From: an uncultured Lewinella sp.
GTDB taxonomy: Bacteria > Bacteroidota > Bacteroidia > Chitinophagales > Saprospiraceae
Direction: 5' to 3'
Assembly (NCBI GenBank): GCA_913057785.1
Contig: CAJXPD010000066.1
Coordinates: 1-40,714 of the forward strand
Length of the DNA: 40,714 bases
Shown here piece after piece: positions 1-9,811 of the stretch (the stretch's first letter is position 1; each line of letters starts with the position of its first letter). Position numbers and translations under genes: made by a program. The notes under the pieces are model-generated. The model was given only the letters and a program-made list of their open reading frames with translations, was not told the origin of the DNA and did no database searches.

Positions 1-61
1 AGCCAGATAGACCTGTCCGGTGGCCAGACGGAACCACAAAAATATCAGCGAAGGATAATGG

Positions 62-1195
62 CTACTGATTCTGGCTGATTAAAATAGCCTCATGTTCCTC
101 AATATACCCCACGCTGCTAATGATGACTTCGTCTTTGGCCTTTAGGCCTTTACTTATTAAAAGCCGGTCTCCCCGAATTCGATGAATCTCAACCGGCACT
201 TTCTTTGCTTTGCCATCCTCAGCCAAAAAGATCTCACCGCGCTTAGCATCCGCCTTAATCAAAGCATCGATTGGAATCTCTATCAAGGCTGTCTTGGCAG
301 GTGCTTCTATTTCGACCGTTCCAATGAATCCAGATAATAGTTTTTTGCCCTGGGGATCGACTTCGATCTCCACTTCATAGGTATTGGTATAGGGATCAGC
401 GATACTAGCTATTTCTCGAATGGTGCCATCAAAAGTTGTGGCTCCATGCGCATCAAATTCCACACTGGCCTTATCCCCTAAATTGACATGAATGATATCT
501 TTATCCGTGAGGTTAACCCGGATGACCATGGCTTTATCCTTGGAACCAAAATCAAAGATCGGTTTGCCGGGATTTGCGAGTTCATTAGCTTCTGCGTGTT
601 TGCGCAAGATCACTCCTCGGGAGGGTGCTGTTATTCTAGAATATTTGAGATTAAACTCCGCCATAGTCACATTGCGGTTATTGAAGGCTAGGCCCTTCTC
701 CGCCGCCTGCAATTGATTCTTGGCGTTGTCTAGTTGTACTTCCGCATTCTCCAACTGCTCCAGTGTAGCTACACTGTCTTCGTACAATGCTTTTGCATTT
801 CGATAGTCTCTCTCCGCCAGTTTCACCGCCAGTTGAGCATTTTCAATATTGATGGCTGCCTGTTCCTTTCCTAGTGTGGCTTGCTGAGTTTGCGCTCTGA
901 TTTCAGAGAGGTCTAATTCAGCGAGTAACTGTCCTTTTCGAACCTGCTGACCTTCCTTGACATAAATCTTCTTAATGATACCACCGGTCTTGAAGCTCAA
1001 TTTGCTTTCTTCACTTGAAGCCAATTTCCCGGTAGCAAAGATGAATTCTTCAAAATCAACAGACTCAGCGCTAAAGGTTTCTACCTTCCGAGGAGCTTTT
1101 TCTTCTTTCGCTGCACTGGATGCATCTTTTCCACCACAGGCAATCAATAGTATACTTAGAGAGAATAAGGAGAGAATGTTCTGTACGTTTTTCAT
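62..1195 (-). CDS. RND efflux periplasmic adaptor (membrane-fusion lipoprotein)
   Basis: Periplasmic adaptor of a tripartite efflux pump; it would link an inner-membrane RND transporter to the TolC-like channel encoded just upstream on the same strand. I place the start at 1195 (377 aa) instead of the upstream ATG at 1216 because this gives a clean lipoprotein signal with lipobox LIAC and Cys20. A lipoyl-like half motif at about residues 71-95 (KEGQQVRKGQLLAELD) is followed by a long Ala/Glu/Gln-rich coiled coil (about 97-185) and the second half motif (ITAPSRGVIL), then a beta-barrel and membrane-proximal domain. This order is that of the HlyD/AcrA family and the length is typical. The gene ends 61 nt from the window edge, so the expected pump gene is not visible. 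The substrate cannot be read from the sequence. Confidence 0.9.
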   Translation of the reverse strand: MKNVQNILSLFSLSILLIACGGKDASSAAKEEKAPRKVETFSAESVDFEEFIFATGKLASSEESKLSFKTGGIIKKIYVKEGQQVRKGQLLAELDLSEIRAQTQQATLGKEQAAINIENAQLAVKLAERDYRNAKALYEDSVATLEQLENAEVQLDNAKNQLQAAEKGLAFNNRNVTMAEFNLKYSRITAPSRGVILRKHAEANELANPGKPIFDFGSKDKAMVIRVNLTDKDIIHVNLGDKASVEFDAHGATTFDGTIREIASIADPYTNTYEVEIEVDPQGKKLLSGFIGTVEIEAPAKTALIEIPIDALIKADAKRGEIFLAEDGKAKKVPVEIHRIRGDRLLISKGLKAKDEVIISSVGYIEEHEAILISQNQ

Positions 1196-1360
1196 TGATA
1201 AGATCATTGTTAACATGAAATGCGCAAGGGTGGAGAATAGAAATTATAATTATCATCTAAACTTAGCTATCCTCCACCGCAAACGCCCAGATAATTGAAC
1301 TTAATAGGTCTCTTTCGTGGCTTATGGGGCGCGCTTGCCTACTTGGGCAATACTATTTTG

Positions 1361-2755
1361 TTATTTGAACCCGTAGGTACCAGCTGCTCTTTCCAATTCT
1401 GCAATTCGAATTTGGTAGTCGAATTGTGCTATGATGGATTGTTGCTGTGCATTGGTCATTTGAGTACGTGCATTGGTGAGTTCAACCTGATTGGCTTGAC
1501 CAATGCTGTATTTTTTGGCTACTAATTTGTAGGCTTCTTTCAAGGCTTTGACCTGTGCCTCCGCTAATTCGACTTGCTTAACAGCCGCCTCCACTTCGTG
1601 GAAGGCACTGATGGTTTGCAATCCAATTTGCTGTTGCACTTCCAGTTTTCTTTGGGCTAACTCTTGCTTCTCGATCTTTGCCTGCTGTACTTTTGGCTTA
1701 TTGCTTCGGTCAAATAAATTCCAGCTCATTACTACAGATCCCATAATGTAGTCACTATCCGCATCCAAGTTATAATCCACACCCTGCACACCGTAGTCCA
1801 CAACTAAGTTGACCTGCGGCAACATATTCCCTTTATTGAGTTTGATCTTGTTATCGGTGGCGGATAGGAAGTAATTCATCTGCTGGATCTCCTCTCTTCT
1901 AGCAGTAGCGTCCTTGACCAATGCTGCCCGATCTGCAACAGCTACCGGGTTGATACTAGATTCTTGAAGATTAATATCACGCTCAAATTCTTGATTCAAT
2001 AAAAAGTTGAAGTAGGACTTAGCGATCTTTTCATTCTTCTGTGCGTCAGTTAAGTTTTGTTCCACTTCCTTGACTTGGGCTTGCGCTGCGTATACCTCAT
2101 CGATGGTCACTTTATGATTTCGATGTAAGCTTTCACTCGTCCGCAGATTTTCATTCACAAGCAGCATTGTATTTTCATATAAATTCACTGCTTCCACCGC
2201 CTTTGCGTAATTGTAATAGGCGGTTTTAACCTCTTTGACTAACTCCCTTCTATATACATCAACCCCAATACGCTCAGATTCAGAAAGATTGGCCTGGATT
2301 CTTTGGTTTTGAATAATAGCGGCATTGAAGAGCGGCATAGCCGCCCGGAAAAAGGTCTCTTGTTCACGTCTTCTCAAGAAGTTTTCCGACTCATTCTCAA
2401 TGGTCGGATATACTGGAATATCAGGATATGCGGGATTGGCATCGTTGGCCAAATCATTGATAAGGTTTAAATTTTGGTAGATCGGATTGACCAAGTCACC
2501 GATAGGAAGGATAATAGCTCGACCACCCTCTGCCATAGAATAGCGCGCTTCTAAAGATAATTTAGGAACAAACATCGCTTTAGCTTCTTTAAGGGCTTGA
2601 AGACTTCTTTCGTAGGAAAGGTTCTTTTGCTGAAGTGCCACATTGTTGTTCAGCGCTTCTTGGATATAGGTATCCAACTTAGAAGATTGTGCATTGATCT
2701 GACTAGCGAACACTAGTAGAAAGAAAAGCAAGGCAGTCGGGTGATTAATTTTCAT
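1361..2755 (-). CDS. TolC-family outer-membrane efflux channel
   Basis: Outer-membrane component of the tripartite pump. The 464-aa product has a signal peptide (residues 1-23, ending QINAQ) and two related halves rich in long Ala/Gln/Glu/Lys helices, as expected for the OEP/TolC fold in which a trimer forms a barrel and a periplasmic helical tunnel. The C-terminal half carries the usual NLFD-type turn (WNLFDRSNK) and the final helix motif ARTQMTNAQQQ. It lies upstream of the adaptor gene on the minus strand with a spacer of about 165 nt, so the two are probably co-transcribed. No TAnnTTTG promoter box was found in the 281-nt region upstream. Confidence 0.92.
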   Translation of the reverse strand: MKINHPTALLFFLLVFASQINAQSSKLDTYIQEALNNNVALQQKNLSYERSLQALKEAKAMFVPKLSLEARYSMAEGGRAIILPIGDLVNPIYQNLNLINDLANDANPAYPDIPVYPTIENESENFLRRREQETFFRAAMPLFNAAIIQNQRIQANLSESERIGVDVYRRELVKEVKTAYYNYAKAVEAVNLYENTMLLVNENLRTSESLHRNHKVTIDEVYAAQAQVKEVEQNLTDAQKNEKIAKSYFNFLLNQEFERDINLQESSINPVAVADRAALVKDATARREEIQQMNYFLSATDNKIKLNKGNMLPQVNLVVDYGVQGVDYNLDADSDYIMGSVVMSWNLFDRSNKPKVQQAKIEKQELAQRKLEVQQQIGLQTISAFHEVEAAVKQVELAEAQVKALKEAYKLVAKKYSIGQANQVELTNARTQMTNAQQQSIIAQFDYQIRIAELERAAGTYGFK

Positions 2756-3036
2756 CAGTAATTTTTCTAAAACCTTTTTGGAACACTATTTGGGAAAAGG
2801 CGGACTTTGGAAGGAGCATTCTTTCGTCACCCCCACTGCTACACCTTTATTTATACCTCTAAATTCCGGGTATTGCCGTCATCATTCCACCCGAAATCTT
2901 TGAATCGTCTAAAATCAGGGCTGAATCGTGCAATGGTCTATTTGAATTGCCAACGGAAATATTGTGGTACAAAAAAGCGGTAAAGTGGAGTGCGGAGCGT
3001 CCGAGAATGGCATAAATCGGGAAGTCGGACGGGTTT

Positions 3037-3627
3037 TCACCCCTCCAGATGGACTTTTAGAGACTGGGTAAATGGATGATCTTCTATATCTGCAACATAG
3101 ATCACCCCGAATTCATTTCTCAAAAGGCGGTGGGTTTCCTCCTTTAATTGATCTTGATACTTACCATCTTTCTCCTGCAGTTCCACCCACAGTACATAAG
3201 CAAGGTTCTCATGCTCATAAATGCAGTCCTCTACTTTGGTCCAGAAGAATCGGTCTCCGATGTAAAAGGGTAGTCGTAGATATAGAGGTCGAAGCCAGCG
3301 ATAGATGAAGCTTTTTTGATAGTAGGTCGTGATAGCATCGATCGCAAGCAAGGTATCAGATACTTTCTCACTGAGTGCTTGGGCGAGTTCGGTAGCGGGT
3401 TTGGGTTGTGGGTAAATCGCTTCTCCGGTATTCTGGTGAAAGCGGGTTCGGTAATTCTTCACTTCAAAAAAAGCAACCAAATTTTCCTTCAAGTTCAGAG
3501 CAATGAAATCTATCCCCTTCAAACCTTTTCCGCTAAGCCCCCTATAATAGCGATGGCTATCATACTTCTTGACGACCCAGTCGCGGCTGAAGTTAAATTG
3601 CAATCCACTTTCTAGAAAACTTCTCAT
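3037..3627 (-). CDS. Small PD-(D/E)XK nuclease-like protein, unknown function
   Basis: A 196-aa soluble protein with no signal peptide. It shows a plausible PD-(D/E)XK core: Asp40 in GKGLKGIDF, then a beta strand with Glu55 and Lys57 in AFFEVKNY, the spacing expected for a restriction-endonuclease-like fold. The remainder is rich in aromatic and basic residues and matches no family I recognise. Its ATG overlaps the stop of the upstream AraC-type regulator in an ATGA tetranucleotide at 3624-3627, so translation is likely coupled. The nuclease role is inferred from the motif alone; it could be an inactive fold relative or a repair, restriction or defence factor. No methyltransferase lies nearby. 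Confidence 0.6.
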   Translation of the reverse strand: MRSFLESGLQFNFSRDWVVKKYDSHRYYRGLSGKGLKGIDFIALNLKENLVAFFEVKNYRTRFHQNTGEAIYPQPKPATELAQALSEKVSDTLLAIDAITTYYQKSFIYRWLRPLYLRLPFYIGDRFFWTKVEDCIYEHENLAYVLWVELQEKDGKYQDQLKEETHRLLRNEFGVIYVADIEDHPFTQSLKVHLEG

Positions 3628-4778
3628 GAGAGATTTTGTCCGGCGATGGGAAATTGACGCATTTGCCGCACGTATTCACTTGGCGTCTGTTGGGTGAACT
3701 TCTTGAAAATCGCATTGAAAGTAGACTTCGAGTTAAATCCTGCCTCAAATGCTAACCCAAGGAGCGTAAAGTGTTCCAATCGATTATCGAAGATCAACTG
3801 CTTGAATTCTTCCACTCGATAAGAGTTAATGAAATCGAAAAAGTTGAGTCCAAGCTGATCATTGATCACTCGAGATAAATGATTGATCGGAATTTCCGTC
3901 CGGTGTGACAATTCAGCTATCGTTATCTTCGGTTCGAGATAAGGCTTTTCTTGCAACATAAACTGGCGTATCTTCTCCAGGTAAATGTCAGCCTTTTCTT
4001 GTGGCAGTCCAGCCGTTACAGCTGCTATGCCCTCTTCTGTCTCCAAAGGAGCATCGACAAACACCGAGTGCTCTCGTAATCCATAGATCCCTAGATAGAA
4101 TATTCCTAACATCAACACCATAAAACTCATCTGCATACCAGTGGTTGGCAATAGGGAAAACCAATAATTGCCCATCACCTCAAATAAGACAAAGGCACTC
4201 CAGGCAGCTAACTCTACCCAGAAAAAGCGATTGAGCCACTCCAAACGGACATCCTCTATGTAAGAGAACTTAGTCAAAATGTACTCATCATGCTGCCGTA
4301 GCAATTGGTAGGTTTTGAATAGATAATAAGGGAATACTCCAAAGAATAGTCCATAGTAGATGGCATCAAACCACAAGGGGTGATCATTCATCATGATCCC
4401 TTTACAAATTACCAACTTTTCAGCAGCGGGTAAGGCATACATATTCACAGCAAGCACTACGTAAGCCAAGGCAAAAGGCAGGAGGTGTACACCGAATTTC
4501 TTCCAATCCCATTCAAAACGATTCTCCAGCTTGGCCCGCACGTAGAGATAAAAAAGAAAGGCACCCAGGTATCCCAAGACATAGGCATGTATGGGTAAAG
4601 TGGGAAAGAATTGCATCAGCTCATTACTGTAACAGTAAAGAATGGCAATCACGAACATCAAACTCAGTTCCAGTGCTAAGATTATATCTGCTGTTTTACG
4701 GTTTTTTTTCAAACTCAGTAGCAGGGAGAGTACAAGGGCTTGAGAAATCCCGACCGTGATAAGGATCTGGATAAACAT
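3624..4778 (-). CDS. Membrane-anchored AraC-family transcriptional regulator
   Basis: A 384-aa regulator with an N-terminal membrane domain of about seven hydrophobic helices (roughly residues 1-245) and a C-terminal AraC/XylS helix-turn-helix domain (about 285-380). The conserved second HTH is visible as LAFEAGFNSKSTFNAIFKK followed by TPSEYVRQ. This domain pairing is common in Bacteroidota, and the membrane part presumably senses a membrane or periplasmic signal. I chose the ATG at 4778 (MFIQILITVGISQ) because the longer reading from 4889 adds a 37-residue polar extension before the first membrane helix. The stop overlaps the start of the nuclease-like gene. The target genes are unknown. 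Confidence 0.85.
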   Translation of the reverse strand: MFIQILITVGISQALVLSLLLSLKKNRKTADIILALELSLMFVIAILYCYSNELMQFFPTLPIHAYVLGYLGAFLFYLYVRAKLENRFEWDWKKFGVHLLPFALAYVVLAVNMYALPAAEKLVICKGIMMNDHPLWFDAIYYGLFFGVFPYYLFKTYQLLRQHDEYILTKFSYIEDVRLEWLNRFFWVELAAWSAFVLFEVMGNYWFSLLPTTGMQMSFMVLMLGIFYLGIYGLREHSVFVDAPLETEEGIAAVTAGLPQEKADIYLEKIRQFMLQEKPYLEPKITIAELSHRTEIPINHLSRVINDQLGLNFFDFINSYRVEEFKQLIFDNRLEHFTLLGLAFEAGFNSKSTFNAIFKKFTQQTPSEYVRQMRQFPIAGQNLS

Positions 4779-5231
4779 AGGTGTCTTTGAGTTGATGGAA
4801 AAAGAGATTTTGAAGTTGTCTAAAGTTGTCCTGATGAATGCCTTACAGGTCTTTGGTTTCGAATACTTCAGCTCTTTATCGACCCGCACATTACATGTAT
4901 GAATCTCAAAAGGAGCCTCGTCTTCAAAATCAATCTCTTATAATTCATCTCAACACAAAACCTTAGACCCTCAATCGCAAGTTAGGGTATCTAATGAACA
5001 AAAGAAATAGTAAAAAGATGTACACCGAAAATCAAATTGACTTTTCTTCTATCTATTTCCATGCTCTACAGAGCCTATCGTTGGTCAAGTAACACTGCTT
5101 TCTTAGCAGCAGTTCCTCAAAAAGCATCGTTTTATAGGAGATTATGATCTCAAGGTCAGTTAAACCCTACTTTCTCGCTAACAACGCTTAGCTGAACGCC
5201 TTGAATTATCAGCTTACAAACATTAGCTACA
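4779..5231. other. Divergent intergenic region
   Basis: Space between the AraC-type regulator (minus) and the small beta-barrel gene (plus), so it should hold both promoters. I found no clear TAnnTTTG box on either strand. A short inverted repeat (AGCTGA 5190-5195, TCAGCT 5209-5214) lies just upstream of the plus-strand gene. Nothing else stands out. Confidence 0.4.
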
Positions 5232-5807
5232 ATGAGTTATCGCACCCTAGCCATATTTATCTTGATCACTTTCCCCTTGTACTGTTTAGCTCAGAAAAAT
5301 TCAGTGGAAGTTGGTGTCGGAATGGGCAATGTTACTAACGGTGAACATCGATTGGGAAAAGCAGAAGTACACTTCAGCCTCTTACGTGATCTGGCTTTTG
5401 GTCAATTGGGAGTAGACTTTGCTTCTGGCGGGAATTTTATTCCTGGCGAAAGTGGGACATCAGAGGACAATCGGGACATCCTATCAGCTAAGGATGCTCG
5501 CTTTTCCTCCATATCTCTTCTATTCCGCATACCTGTTCACGGGCCGCTATTTGTTGAACCCAGGCTAGGATATGCCTCCTTAAGTACCTTTGTCCACACC
5601 GATGACCAGCGTAAAGTAAGGCAAGCTAACTTCAGTGCAGGCCTCGGGTTTGGGGCATCCTTAGGTGGGTTGCGTCTTTCTCTCCGATATCAGCACTTGG
5701 GGAAGACGGCTGACTTTAGTGGATTCAGGGGGTCAACAGAAGTAATCTCTCAATCAGCGCCTGTTTCTATCTTACTCTTAAGTATGTCTTACAGCTTCAG
5801 GCTTTGA
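5232..5807 (+). CDS. Exported outer-membrane beta-barrel protein, unknown function
   Basis: A 191-aa protein with a signal peptide (residues 1-20, ending YCLA before QKN). The mature part alternates short amphipathic strands separated by Gly/Asp turns, with aromatic residues, and ends in a barrel-like strand (SMSYSFRL, terminating in an aromatic-x-Leu pattern). This fits a small eight-stranded outer-membrane barrel. No enzymatic motif is visible. It stands alone between two minus-strand transcription units, and the terminator at 5859-5902 belongs to the converging ATP synthase operon. Confidence 0.7.
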   Translation: MSYRTLAIFILITFPLYCLAQKNSVEVGVGMGNVTNGEHRLGKAEVHFSLLRDLAFGQLGVDFASGGNFIPGESGTSEDNRDILSAKDARFSSISLLFRIPVHGPLFVEPRLGYASLSTFVHTDDQRKVRQANFSAGLGFGASLGGLRLSLRYQHLGKTADFSGFRGSTEVISQSAPVSILLLSMSYSFRL

Positions 5808-5858
5808 TTTGTTGATTATGTCGCAGATAAGATTAGGATAGGCGTGCGTTGCAATTAG

Positions 5859-5902
5859 CCCCAAAAAGAAACATCCCGTATCCTGCTTCAGGATACGGGA
5901 TG
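5859..5902 (-). terminator. Intrinsic terminator of the ATP synthase operon
   Basis: A perfect 14-bp stem (5872-5885 with 5889-5902) closes a 3-nt loop. On the minus strand it is followed by TTTCTTTTTGGGG, a good U-tract. It lies 34 nt past the atpG stop. Confidence 0.88.
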
Positions 5903-5935
5903 CACTCGCAAAATATATCGCTAATTATGGTTGAT

Positions 5936-6829
5936 CTAAGCACTTTCCAGGGCTGCGGCACCACCAACGATCTCCAAGATCTCTTTGGTGATCACCTCCT
6001 GACGTGCTTTGTTGTAAGTGATCTTCATTTCTTTCAGTAGTTCTTCGGCATTCTCCGTCGCCTTATCCATCGCCGTCATACGAGCACCATGCTCGGAAGC
6101 ATGCGTATCCAATAAGTACTTGTAAAACTGTGTTTGCAAGATACTGGGTACTAGGTGACTCAATAATCCTTCTTTACCTGGTTCGAAGATATAATCAGCT
6201 TTCGCATTTCCACCACCCTCATTCTCAATCTTAGCTACCGGCAAAAACTGCTCTGCCTCTGCGAACTGCATGGCTGCATTCTTGAATCGGCCGTAGGAAA
6301 CATCGATCGCATCGAATTCCTGGTCTTGGAAAGACTTCATCAGCCCCTGTGCCACCGTAGCAACATTATCAAAGCTTAGATCATTGAAGATCTCCATATG
6401 GTCTTTGATAAAGTTAAGATCTGGGTAGCGGTTCTTGAAGTAATCAAAACCTTTCTTTCCGATAAACATTACAGACAAATTACCATTGGCTCTTTGCTCT
6501 GCATATTTATTTTCCACTAATTCGATCGCTGCTTTAGATACATTCGCATTAAAAGCACCACACAAACCTCTGTTGGAGGTCACTACCACGATGCACGCCT
6601 TATTTACGGGTCTTTCTGTACCAAATTCGGTATCCACATCACCATCTAGGTTAGATAGGATATTACGCAGCATTTCATTTAGCTTATCTGCATAAGGGCG
6701 CATCTGCTGAATAGCCATTTGAGCCTTACGCAGTTTTGCCGCAGATACCAATTTCATTGCATTAGTAATCTGCTGCGTATTTTTTACCGATTTAATTCTA
6801 TCCCGTACCTCTTTTAAGTTGGCAGCCAT
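5936..6829 (-). CDS. atpG: ATP synthase F1 subunit gamma
   Basis: Central rotor stalk of F1, turning inside the alpha3beta3 hexamer. The 297-aa product has the two conserved coiled-coil ends: the N-terminal helix beginning LKEVRDRIKSVKNTQQITNAM and the C-terminal helix with ARMTAMDKATENAEELL and NKARQEVITKEILEIVGGA. The central Rossmann-like part contains VVTSNRGLCGAFN. The length is normal for Bacteroidota. It is the last gene of the operon, 78 nt after atpA, and is followed by an intrinsic terminator. Confidence 0.97.
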   Translation of the reverse strand: MAANLKEVRDRIKSVKNTQQITNAMKLVSAAKLRKAQMAIQQMRPYADKLNEMLRNILSNLDGDVDTEFGTERPVNKACIVVVTSNRGLCGAFNANVSKAAIELVENKYAEQRANGNLSVMFIGKKGFDYFKNRYPDLNFIKDHMEIFNDLSFDNVATVAQGLMKSFQDQEFDAIDVSYGRFKNAAMQFAEAEQFLPVAKIENEGGGNAKADYIFEPGKEGLLSHLVPSILQTQFYKYLLDTHASEHGARMTAMDKATENAEELLKEMKITYNKARQEVITKEILEIVGGAAALESA

Positions 6830-6907
6830 ATATTAAGGAGTTTTCTGAAGACTGATATTGAACAATAGATACTTTCAAATAGCAGCCTTCAGATAGCCAT
6901 TAACTAC

Positions 6908-8512
6908 TTACGATTTATACTGTGCCGTCATTTCTGCGGCCAATTTTTCCAAAGCTGAAGTCGCTTCTGGAGTCAACTTACCAGACTTGAAAGTCTCTAA
7001 CACCTCTGGGTGTTGTTGCTCTAAGTTGGTCAAGAAAACGCTCTCAAATTCACGTACCTTCTCTACAGGTACGCCGCTCACAAGTCCCTTTGTACCCAAG
7101 TAGATGATGGCTACTTGTTTTTCAACCGTTACCGGAGAGTACTGAGGTTGCTTCAAGATCTCCACGTTGCGCTTACCTTTTTCAAGAATAGCAGTGGTAG
7201 CCGCATCAAGATCAGAACCGAATTTCGCGAAAGCTTCCAATTCACGGTACTGGGCTTGGTCAAGCTTCAAGGTACCCGAAACTTTCTTCATCGATTTGAT
7301 CTGAGCACTACCCCCTACACGGGATACTGAGATACCTACGTTAATCGCTGGTCTTACACCCGCGTTGAATAGGTTAGATTCCAAGAAGATCTGACCGTCA
7401 GTAATCGAAATTACGTTGGTTGGGATATAAGCAGAAACGTCACCGGCTTGGGTCTCAATGATCGGAAGAGCAGTCAAAGAACCGCCACCTTTCACCAATG
7501 GGTTTCCGTCGCTATCTTTTGCATTCTTCAATGAATCAGGCAAGTCATTCATGTCTCTTGCGATCTCATCGTTAGCGATGATCTTTGCTGCACGCTCTAA
7601 CAAACGAGAGTGAAGGTAGAATACATCACCAGGATAAGCTTCACGACCTGGAGGACGACGCAACAATAGAGATACCTCACGGTATGCTACCGCTTGCTTA
7701 GATAGATCATCATAAATGATCAAGGCAGGACGTCCTGTGTCACGGAAATATTCTCCGATCGCAGCTCCAGCAAATGGAGCGTAGAACTGAAGTGGCGCTG
7801 GATCAGCGGCAGAAGCAGAAACGATTACAGTGTAATCCAATGCTCCGTTCTCTTCCAACGTCTTAGCCACCTGTGCTACAGTAGAAGCCTTCTGTCCAGA
7901 TGCTACGTAGATACAGAATACAGGCTCACCTCTATCGTAGAATTCTTTTTGGTTGATGATCGTATCCAGAGCGATAGCTGTCTTACCCGTCTGACGGTCT
8001 CCAATGATCAACTCACGCTGACCTCTACCGATTGGAATCATCGCATCAATTGCCTTGATACCTGTTTGCAAAGGCTCGTTTACTGGCTGTCTGTAGATTA
8101 CACCTGGAGCTTTTCTCTCCAATGGCATCTTGTACTTCTCACCTGAAATCTCTCCTTTACCATCAATAGGCTCACCTAGTGGGTTAACTACCCGTCCTAC
8201 GAAGCCTTCACCTACACTTAAAGAGGCAATTGTTCCTGTACGGTGTACTCTAGATCCTTCGCGAATACCATCGCCAGGTCCCATCAATACAACCCCTACA
8301 TTATCCTCTTCCAGGTTCAGTACGATAGCTTGCACGCCGGTTTCAAACTCTACCAATTCACCAGCTTGTGCATTGGTCAAGCCATATACGCGGGCGATAC
8401 CATCACCCACTTGCAAAACGGTGCCGTACTCTTCTAATTCTGTTGCAGAAGAAAAGCCAGACAATTGTTGCTTGAGTATCGCTGATATTTCATCAGGTTT
8501 TACATCAACCAT
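6908..8512 (-). CDS. atpA: ATP synthase F1 subunit alpha
   Basis: Regulatory nucleotide-binding subunit of F1. The 534-aa product shows the beta-barrel N-domain, the Walker A motif GDRQTGKTA at residues 171-179, and the arginine-finger segment [11 protein letters not shown]. An insert-like stretch at about 315-340 ([18 protein letters not shown]) makes it slightly longer than the E. coli protein; I believe this is usual in Bacteroidota. It lies 33 nt downstream of atpH and 78 nt upstream of atpG. Confidence 0.98.
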   Translation of the reverse strand: MVDVKPDEISAILKQQLSGFSSATELEEYGTVLQVGDGIARVYGLTNAQAGELVEFETGVQAIVLNLEEDNVGVVLMGPGDGIREGSRVHRTGTIASLSVGEGFVGRVVNPLGEPIDGKGEISGEKYKMPLERKAPGVIYRQPVNEPLQTGIKAIDAMIPIGRGQRELIIGDRQTGKTAIALDTIINQKEFYDRGEPVFCIYVASGQKASTVAQVAKTLEENGALDYTVIVSASAADPAPLQFYAPFAGAAIGEYFRDTGRPALIIYDDLSKQAVAYREVSLLLRRPPGREAYPGDVFYLHSRLLERAAKIIANDEIARDMNDLPDSLKNAKDSDGNPLVKGGGSLTALPIIETQAGDVSAYIPTNVISITDGQIFLESNLFNAGVRPAINVGISVSRVGGSAQIKSMKKVSGTLKLDQAQYRELEAFAKFGSDLDAATTAILEKGKRNVEILKQPQYSPVTVEKQVAIIYLGTKGLVSGVPVEKVREFESVFLTNLEQQHPEVLETFKSGKLTPEATSALEKLAAEMTAQYKS

Positions 8513-8545
8513 AATTCTTTAGAATTTACGTTTAGCGATTTATTA

Positions 8546-9115
8546 TCAACGGGCCATGATCATAGAGATATACTTGTTATCTCTAAAGCCCTTCTTAAGT
8601 TCATCCAATTTATTTGCCACACTGGCATCATAGATGTTGTCCTCAAACTCGATGATGAATCCACCAATTAGTTCTGGATCAACTTCTACTGTCATTTCTA
8701 CTTGATCATCCGTAACCGTACTTTGTACCAACTTCTCCTTGATCGAAGCCAAAGCCTCGTCGCTCAATGGGGAAGCTGTTGTCAATCTTACGGTAGAAAT
8801 GTGCTTCAACTTTTTGTACTGCGAAAGAAATTCCACAGCTATATCAGCCAAATAAGACTCACGGCCCTTGTTAATAAGGATATTAAAGAAAGCCATGGTT
8901 AGCTCATCGTATTTGCCTTCGAACAAAGCCTTGAAAATCTCCTGCTTCTTACTCGTACTTACGATTGGACTCTTCGTCAATAGCTTGAACTCTCTATGCT
9001 TCAATACCTCACGGAAACTATTAACATCCTCCAGGATACGATCCAACTTGTTTTGCTCAACTGCTAAGTCGATAAGAGACTTGGCATACCTTGAAGCTAT
9101 TCTTTGTACGGACAT
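8546..9115 (-). CDS. atpH: ATP synthase F1 subunit delta
   Basis: Peripheral-stalk subunit (OSCP/delta) that joins F1 to the b subunits. The 189-aa protein has the N-terminal helical bundle (start IASRYAKSLIDLAVEQNKLD, middle LLTKSPIVSTSKK) and the conserved C-terminal signature DPELIGGFIIEFEDNIYDASV. Its length and its place between atpF and atpA are as expected. A hairpin lies in the spacer before it. Confidence 0.96.
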   Translation of the reverse strand: MSVQRIASRYAKSLIDLAVEQNKLDRILEDVNSFREVLKHREFKLLTKSPIVSTSKKQEIFKALFEGKYDELTMAFFNILINKGRESYLADIAVEFLSQYKKLKHISTVRLTTASPLSDEALASIKEKLVQSTVTDDQVEMTVEVDPELIGGFIIEFEDNIYDASVANKLDELKKGFRDNKYISMIMAR

Positions 9116-9163
9116 AGTTTAATATTACTAGTTGAAGGTCTTTCTAATTCAGATTCACTACAC

Positions 9164-9189
9164 GGTATGATGGGATAACCCTTCACACC
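9164..9189 (-). other. Hairpin in the atpF-atpH spacer
   Basis: GGTATGATGGG (9164-9174) and CCCTTCACACC (9179-9189) pair with one wobble and one mismatch around a 4-nt loop. No U-tract follows, so it is not a standard terminator. It may affect message processing or stability. Confidence 0.5.
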
Positions 9190-9209
9190 ATACAGTACCA
9201 ACGACTGCT

Positions 9210-9731
9210 CTAGTTCAATTTGATCTCGTCTACCAAAGACTTCACATAGCCTTCCTTCGCAGCGTCTCCACTCAATTGCTCACGAAGGATCTTCTCGGCA
9301 ATTTCAATCGAGATGTTTCCAACTTGGTTTTTCAAGTCAGTAACAGCAGCCATTCTTAGGTTTTCGATATCATTCTTGGCATTGGCAACAATCTTCTTCG
9401 CTTCTTCCTTTGCTTTCTCCTTAGCCTCAGCAATAATTGCCTGTTTAGCTTCCTTAGCTTCCTTCAAGATCTTAGCTCTTTCTTCACTAGCTTGGGCCAA
9501 TAGCTTTTCATTCTCTGCGTTCAGGTTAGCCATTTCTTCTCTAGCACGCTTAGCCTCATCCAAAGAGTTCTGGATATCGTCTTCACGAGCTTTCAATGCT
9601 TGCTGGATTGGCTTAAAAGCATATTTAGCCATCAACCACCAGAAAACAGAGAAGATCAACACCGTCCAAACAAACAAACCTGGTTCAGGACGAATTACAG
9701 AGAAATCAGCAAGAAATAATAGATCAGTCAT
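9210..9731 (-). CDS. atpF: ATP synthase F0 subunit b
   Basis: Membrane-anchored peripheral stalk. The 173-aa product has one N-terminal membrane helix (about residues 18-38, FVWTVLIFSVFWWLMAKYAF) followed by a long charged coiled coil rich in Ala, Lys and Glu that dimerises and reaches up to F1. There is one b gene only, so the stalk is a homodimer, unlike the b/b-prime pairs of cyanobacteria. It is separated from atpE by an unusually long 142-nt spacer with a stable hairpin. Confidence 0.97.
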   Translation of the reverse strand: MTDLLFLADFSVIRPEPGLFVWTVLIFSVFWWLMAKYAFKPIQQALKAREDDIQNSLDEAKRAREEMANLNAENEKLLAQASEERAKILKEAKEAKQAIIAEAKEKAKEEAKKIVANAKNDIENLRMAAVTDLKNQVGNISIEIAEKILREQLSGDAAKEGYVKSLVDEIKLN

Positions 9732-9811
9732 TATTGAATTCTTTTACACGCACTTCGGCGTTTATACAACTTCATGGACTCTAATTTAGCCCACTGAGAT
9801 TTTTTTGCTGA

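Noticed and set aside
1..61. Start of the expected RND transporter gene on the minus strand
   Set aside because: The gene order predicts it, but no ATG or recognisable N terminus is present in these 61 nt.
8130..8522. 130-aa ORF antisense to atpA
   Set aside because: A typical shadow of a strongly coded gene on the other strand; the same applies to other antisense ORFs in the atp operon.
9313..9789. 158-aa ORF antisense to atpF
   Set aside because: It is the reverse reading of the Ala/Glu/Lys coiled coil, which gives a false Ser/Ala/Phe-rich ORF.
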